NCBI GenBank assembly: GCA_021155145.1
Contig: JAJNPX010000128.1
Coordinates: 1 to 8,858 of the forward strand
Origin: Acidisarcina sp.
GTDB taxonomy: Bacteria; Acidobacteriota; Blastocatellia; Pyrinomonadales; Pyrinomonadaceae
Direction: 5' to 3'
DNA: 8,858 nt
Under the pieces are notes generated by a model that worked only from the letters and a program-made list of their open reading frames with translations, was not told the origin of the DNA and did not search any database. Shown one piece after another: positions 5,606 to 8,858 of the stretch (positions are counted from its first letter, which is position 1; each line of letters opens with the position of its first letter). The translations under genes were made by a program, and so were the position numbers.

Positions 5606-8254
5606 TCAAGCTGATGCCTCGGCCTGCTCCGCAAGCATCTTGTCCCTGATCTCCTGAACGTATGCGATGTCGTCCGGCACGCGATCGGCCAGCGTGACGA
5701 CCAATTCACCCTTGCGGCCGTTCTTGATAGCGTGCTGGATCGCATCGCGGCTCTCGGGTATCACGCGTACCTGCGGTTCCTTGTCGCTCTGGGCGATGCC
5801 TTCCTGGAGCAGGGCGTACATCTCCTCGTCCGTACGACCGCGAAGATAGTGGCCGCGTCTGATCACGATCCGGTCAAAGGTGTCCGCAATGATCTTTGCG
5901 AACTCGCGTATGTCGTCGTCTCGCCTGTCGCCGGTCCCGTTCAGGACCGCCGTTCGATATTTATTCGGGAGCTTATTGATGAAGTTCGTCAGGCCGCGGG
6001 CCCCGGCGGGATTATGCGCGTAATCCATCAGAACGGTGACGTGCCCAACCTCGATAAAGTTCAAGCGTCCCGGTGTCTGGGCCGTTCCCGCGTTGAATGT
6101 CGTCAGGCCGACCCGAATATCCTCGATCGATACTCCGTGGACAAAGCACGCGAGCGTCGCGGCGAGCACGTTCTGGATCATGAACTCGGCACGGCCTCCG
6201 TATGTCAGCGGGATGTTCACGACCTTTTCGACGCGGACCTTCCACTTCCCCTTCAGAATGGTCACGTACCCGTTCTCGAAAACACAGGAGACGCGGCCGC
6301 GCTCGGCCCGGCGGCGAATGTTCGGGTGGTCTTCGTCCATCGAAAAACAAACCACACGGCCATCGACGAGTTCCTTCATCCGATAGACGAGTTCGTCCTC
6401 GGCGTTCAGCACCGCCCAACCGTCTTTCGCAACGGCGCGGGGCACGACCGATTTGACGCGGGCGAGATCCTCCAGGGTGTTCACGTCCTTCAATCCGAGA
6501 TGGTCGGCCGCAACATTGAGCACGACACCCACGTCCGCGTGGTCGAATCCAAGCCCGGACCGGATGATGCCCCCGCGCGCGGTCTCGAGCACGGCCACAT
6601 CGACCGTCGGGTCCTTGAGCACAAGCTGGGCGGAGACCGGCCCGGTGTTGTCGCCCTGTACGATCTGTTCATTGCCGATGTATGTTCCGTCCGTCGTGGT
6701 AAAGCCGACCGACCGGCCCGAATTTCGCAGAATGTGGGCGATAAGACGTGTCGTGGTGGTTTTACCGTTCGTGCCGGTGATCGCGAATATGGGTATCCTT
6801 GATTGGCTGCCCGGCGGAAACAGCATGTCGATGACGTGCTCAGCCACGTTTCGCCCGATGCCCTCGCTCGGCGATAGATGCATGCGAAATCCGGGTGCCG
6901 CATTCACTTCGATGATGCCGCCGCCGCTCTGGCGAAGCGGCTCGCTGACGTTCTCGGCGATCACGTCGATACCCGCGACGTCGAGGCCGATGATCCGCGC
7001 GATACGCTCGAACAGGAAGACATTCTCCGGGTGTACCTCATCCGTAACGTCGATCGCCGTTCCGCCGGTCGAGATGTTCGCGGTGGTCTTGAGGTAAAGG
7101 GTCTCGCCCTTTGGAAGCACGCTTTCGAGTTCGTAGCCAGCTTTACGAATGCACCGAAGCGTCTGATTATCGACGTCGATCTGCGTCAGCACGTTCTCAT
7201 GCCCGTAGCCGCGACGCGGGTCGGCGTTGGTCTCGTCGATGAGCTGCTGAATGGTCTGAGAGCCATCGCCGATCACGTGGGCCGGAACCCTTTTGGCGAC
7301 AGCGATCAGATTATTGTTGACCACGAGGGCACGAAAATCGTCGCCGACGAGCTGCTGTTCCACGATGACCCAGCGTGAATATTCCTTTGCCTTTTCCCAG
7401 GCGACCCTTGCCTCGTCGATCGAGCGAATACCGACCGTCGCACCCTTGCCATGATTTCCGTCGAGCGGTTTGATAACGGCCGGGAATCCGACGCGTTCGA
7501 GCGTATCCGCCAGCTCCTCCTCATCCCGTATCCGAAACCCCTTCGGCACCGGAACGCCCATATCGCCCAGCAGCGTCTTGGTCGCGTGCTTGTTTCCGGC
7601 AATATCGACGGCGATCATGTTCGTGTTCGCGGTGGTCGTCGCCTGTATCCGTTTCTGATAAACTCCGTACCCCAACTGGACGAGCGACTGGTCGTTCAAA
7701 CGGATATACGGGATGCCGCGGCTCACCGCCTCCTCCACGAGCGAGCCCGTCGACGGCCCGAACCGCACCTCCTCGCGGATCTCTCGCATTCGCTGAACGT
7801 CATCGGCCAACTCCGCTTTTATCTCTTCGACCGGCTTTCCCTCGGCTATGTCGAGAAACACTCGGACCGAGGCTTTGGCCGCATATCGCCCCACCTCTTC
7901 CTCGTGATAGCTGAACACGACATTGTAGATCCCGGCCTCATTGGTCTCGCGCGTGCGGCCATAGCCCGTGTCCATCCCGGCAAGGGTCTGTATCTCGAGC
8001 GCCAGATGCTCGATAATATGGCCGGCCCACGTCCCTTCCTTTACACGCCTTAGGAACCCGCCCGGCTCGCCGTAGCTGCAGCCGTGCGATTCGAGCGACG
8101 GTATGGCTCCGACCATGCTGTCGTAAAACCCAGGCAGCTTGTCGGACGGCTTCTCTTCATAATCGCCGATGTCCAGGCGCATTATGATCAGCTTTTTCCA
8201 ATAGCCGCTCCAATAGTTCGGCCCGCGAAGTGTACGAATTTCTAAAATTTCCAT
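5606..8254 (-). CDS. cphA: cyanophycin synthetase (CphA1 type)
   Basis: Polymerises aspartate and arginine with ATP into cyanophycin, an insoluble nitrogen store. The 882 residues cover all three domains. The N domain (1 to about 160) starts MEILEIRTLRGPNYWSG and contains H79-I-I-E82-H83. The ATP-grasp domain (about 165-480), which adds Asp, has IKPLDGNHGKGA (261-272) and the metal-binding segment IIEVNAAPGF with Glu449 and Asn451. The Mur-ligase-like domain (about 487-882), which adds Arg, has the P-loop ITGTNGKTTTT (492-502), VLETARGG, NVAADHLG and MDYAHNPAG (743-751). The length and complete N domain exclude the shorter CphA2. The ATG at 8252-8254 fits the family start; its Shine-Dalgarno GGTGA (8265 to 8261) overlaps an octamer repeat. 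A GxxExxY gene separates it from a probable cphB upstream. Confidence 0.96.
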   Translation of the reverse strand: MEILEIRTLRGPNYWSGYWKKLIIMRLDIGDYEEKPSDKLPGFYDSMVGAIPSLESHGCSYGEPGGFLRRVKEGTWAGHIIEHLALEIQTLAGMDTGYGRTRETNEAGIYNVVFSYHEEEVGRYAAKASVRVFLDIAEGKPVEEIKAELADDVQRMREIREEVRFGPSTGSLVEEAVSRGIPYIRLNDQSLVQLGYGVYQKRIQATTTANTNMIAVDIAGNKHATKTLLGDMGVPVPKGFRIRDEEELADTLERVGFPAVIKPLDGNHGKGATVGIRSIDEARVAWEKAKEYSRWVIVEQQLVGDDFRALVVNNNLIAVAKRVPAHVIGDGSQTIQQLIDETNADPRRGYGHENVLTQIDVDNQTLRCIRKAGYELESVLPKGETLYLKTTANISTGGTAIDVTDEVHPENVFLFERIARIIGLDVAGIDVIAENVSEPLRQSGGGIIEVNAAPGFRMHLSPSEGIGRNVAEHVIDMLFPPGSQSRIPIFAITGTNGKTTTTRLIAHILRNSGRSVGFTTTDGTYIGNEQIVQGDNTGPVSAQLVLKDPTVDVAVLETARGGIIRSGLGFDHADVGVVLNVAADHLGLKDVNTLEDLARVKSVVPRAVAKDGWAVLNAEDELVYRMKELVDGRVVCFSMDEDHPNIRRRAERGRVSCVFENGYVTILKGKWKVRVEKVVNIPLTYGGRAEFMIQNVLAATLACFVHGVSIEDIRVGLTTFNAGTAQTPGRLNFIEVGHVTVLMDYAHNPAGARGLTNFINKLPNKYRTAVLNGTGDRRDDDIREFAKIIADTFDRIVIRRGHYLRGRTDEEMYALLQEGIAQSDKEPQVRVIPESRDAIQHAIKNGRKGELVVTLADRVPDDIAYVQEIRDKMLAEQAEASA

Positions 8255-8262
8255 AAATTTTC

Positions 8263-8288
8263 ACCGCAAAGACGCGGAGACGCAGAGG
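8263..8288 (+). repeat. octamer array, left inverted copy (cphA side)
   Basis: Three successive 8-nt units on the plus strand: CGCAAAGA, CGCGGAGA, CGCAGAGG (8265-8288), preceded by AC. It lies in the 38-nt spacer between the GxxExxY stop and the cphA start, and its edge forms part of the cphA Shine-Dalgarno. Positions 8263-8287 match the inverted right copy at 21 of 25 bases. Confidence 0.85.
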
Positions 8289-8292
8289 GTAT

Positions 8293-8703
8293 CTAGAGAT
8301 CATTCACTATTCGCTTTATCCCTTGTTTCAACACGGCCGTGTGAAAGTTCAGAATGAGTCCGATACGCTTGTCCAACATCCGCAAGTAGGAAAGCAGCTG
8401 AGCCTCATGGATCGGCGCAATTCTCTCGACTGCCTTTATCTCGAGGATCACCCTCTTTTCAACGACTATGTCGAGACGGTATCCGCAATCAAGCTTTACT
8501 CCCTTATACGAAACCGGCAGGGGCACTTGCCGCTCGAACAAAAGCCCGGCCTGACTCAACTCAAAGCAAAGACATTCTTCGTAAGCTGATTCCAGAAGCC
8601 CGGGTCCGATTCCCTTATGGACCTCGATGGCGCATCCGATGATCTTCTCGGTCAATAGGTTTAATCCGCCCGCGTCATTTCCCGGTTCAAATTTTTCTCT
8701 CAT
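8293..8703 (-). CDS. GxxExxY family protein, PD-(D/E)XK-like
   Basis: A 136-residue protein with the defining motif G35-L-L-E38-S-A-Y41 in IGPGLLESAYEECL. Further conserved parts are FERQVPLPVSYKG, the strand GYRLDIVVE with Asp78, then VILEIKAVE with Glu88 and Lys90, and AQLLSYLRMLDKRIGLILNF. The Asp...Glu-x-Lys spacing resembles a PD-(D/E)XK nuclease core, and the family has been grouped with that superfamily, but no activity is established to my knowledge. No signal peptide or membrane segment. The ATG at 8701-8703 directly follows the right octamer array, whose GGAG serves as Shine-Dalgarno with 3 nt spacing. The gene sits between probable cphB and cphA on the same strand and looks inserted there as a cassette. 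A role in cyanophycin metabolism is unsupported. Confidence 0.88.
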   Translation of the reverse strand: MREKFEPGNDAGGLNLLTEKIIGCAIEVHKGIGPGLLESAYEECLCFELSQAGLLFERQVPLPVSYKGVKLDCGYRLDIVVEKRVILEIKAVERIAPIHEAQLLSYLRMLDKRIGLILNFHTAVLKQGIKRIVNDL

Positions 8704-8705
8704 TC

Positions 8706-8731
8706 TCTCCGCGCCTCAGCGTCTCTGCGGT
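8706..8731 (-). repeat. octamer array, right inverted copy (cphB side)
   Basis: Read on the minus strand it has three 8-nt units: CGCAGAGA (8729 to 8722), CGCTGAGG (8721 to 8714) and CGCGGAGA (8713 to 8706), preceded by AC. It fills the spacer between the cphB stop (8736) and the GxxExxY start (8703). It is an inverted copy of the array at 8263-8288. Confidence 0.85.
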
Positions 8732-8735
8732 TAAG

Positions 8736-8858
8736 TCATCCTAAGTCGGGAAGCAAGAACTCCTGCCTCGGCTGGAGCGGGTGGCGTTCGAGATATTGAT
8801 ATACAAGCCCGTCGCGAAGGATATGAAGCTGGACGCCGCACACGCTGAACGAATCGTG
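8736..8858 (-). CDS. cphB: probable cyanophycinase, C-terminal fragment (cut by window edge)
   Basis: An open minus-strand frame enters at the right edge and stops with TGA at 8736-8738, giving 40 C-terminal residues. The segment SFSVCGVQLHILRDGLVY resembles the last beta strands of CphB as I recall it from Synechocystis, which ends with a similar L-N-I-L-x-x-G-x-V-Y pattern. Third codon positions in this frame are mostly G or C, as in the other genes, although the other two minus frames are also open here. Cyanophycinase is a serine peptidase (S51 family) that cuts cyanophycin to beta-Asp-Arg dipeptides; its active site lies outside the window and cannot be checked. The position just upstream of cphA supports the call. 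If wrong, this is simply the C terminus of an unidentified protein. Confidence 0.62.
   Translation of the reverse strand, partial: HDSFSVCGVQLHILRDGLVYQYLERHPLQPRQEFLLPDLG

Noticed and set aside
5732..6802. Long plus-strand open frame opposite cphA
   Set aside because: Lies wholly antisense to the conserved Mur-ligase-like domain of cphA, with no recognisable protein motifs.
8263..8731. CRISPR-like reading of the octamer arrays
   Set aside because: Units are 8 nt, contiguous without spacers, and only three per array; no cas genes are present.
8255..8740. Target-site duplication around the GxxExxY cassette
   Set aside because: Bases flanking the two arrays share only a trivial TAA-like match, so no duplication can be claimed.

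Overview
This is a GC-rich bacterial chromosomal window with tightly packed genes and mixed ATG/TTG starts. The left block order (ispE, tRNA-Gln, prs, L25/ctc, pth, rpsF) is a widespread bacterial housekeeping arrangement. Together with a non-cyanobacterial cyanophycin locus, a GxxExxY gene and short tandem repeats in spacers, it suggests an environmental bacterium, perhaps an Acidobacteriota (Blastocatellia-like) lineage. That placement is inference; there is no rRNA here to confirm it.

Left block (1-3652, all minus strand). Transcription runs right to left: ispE (isoprenoid precursor kinase), tRNA-Gln(UUG), an intrinsic terminator, prs (PRPP synthase), rplY (L25/CTC type), pth (peptidyl-tRNA hydrolase) and the start of rpsF (S6), cut by the window edge. 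A degenerate 7-nt tandem repeat array fills the spacer between prs and rplY.

Middle (3706-4680). A secreted CAP-domain protein on the minus strand has its own strong terminator. It is followed by a 328-nt divergent intergenic region with several small hairpins and candidate promoter elements.

Right block (4681-8858) is a cyanophycin nitrogen-storage module. cphA (full-length three-domain cyanophycin synthetase) makes the Asp-Arg polymer. The C-terminal 40 residues of a probable cphB (cyanophycinase), upstream of cphA at the window edge, would cut the polymer to beta-Asp-Arg dipeptides. iaaA (isoaspartyl dipeptidase, Ntn-hydrolase), convergent with cphA, would split the dipeptides to Asp and Arg.

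Between cphB and cphA sits a GxxExxY gene (small PD-(D/E)XK-like protein) framed by two inverted arrays of three CGC-type octamers. The arrays overlap the Shine-Dalgarno sequences of both the GxxExxY gene and cphA. In the transcript they could pair at 24 of 25 positions, because three of their four differences become G-U pairs only on the transcribed strand. This cassette is the most unusual structure in the window.
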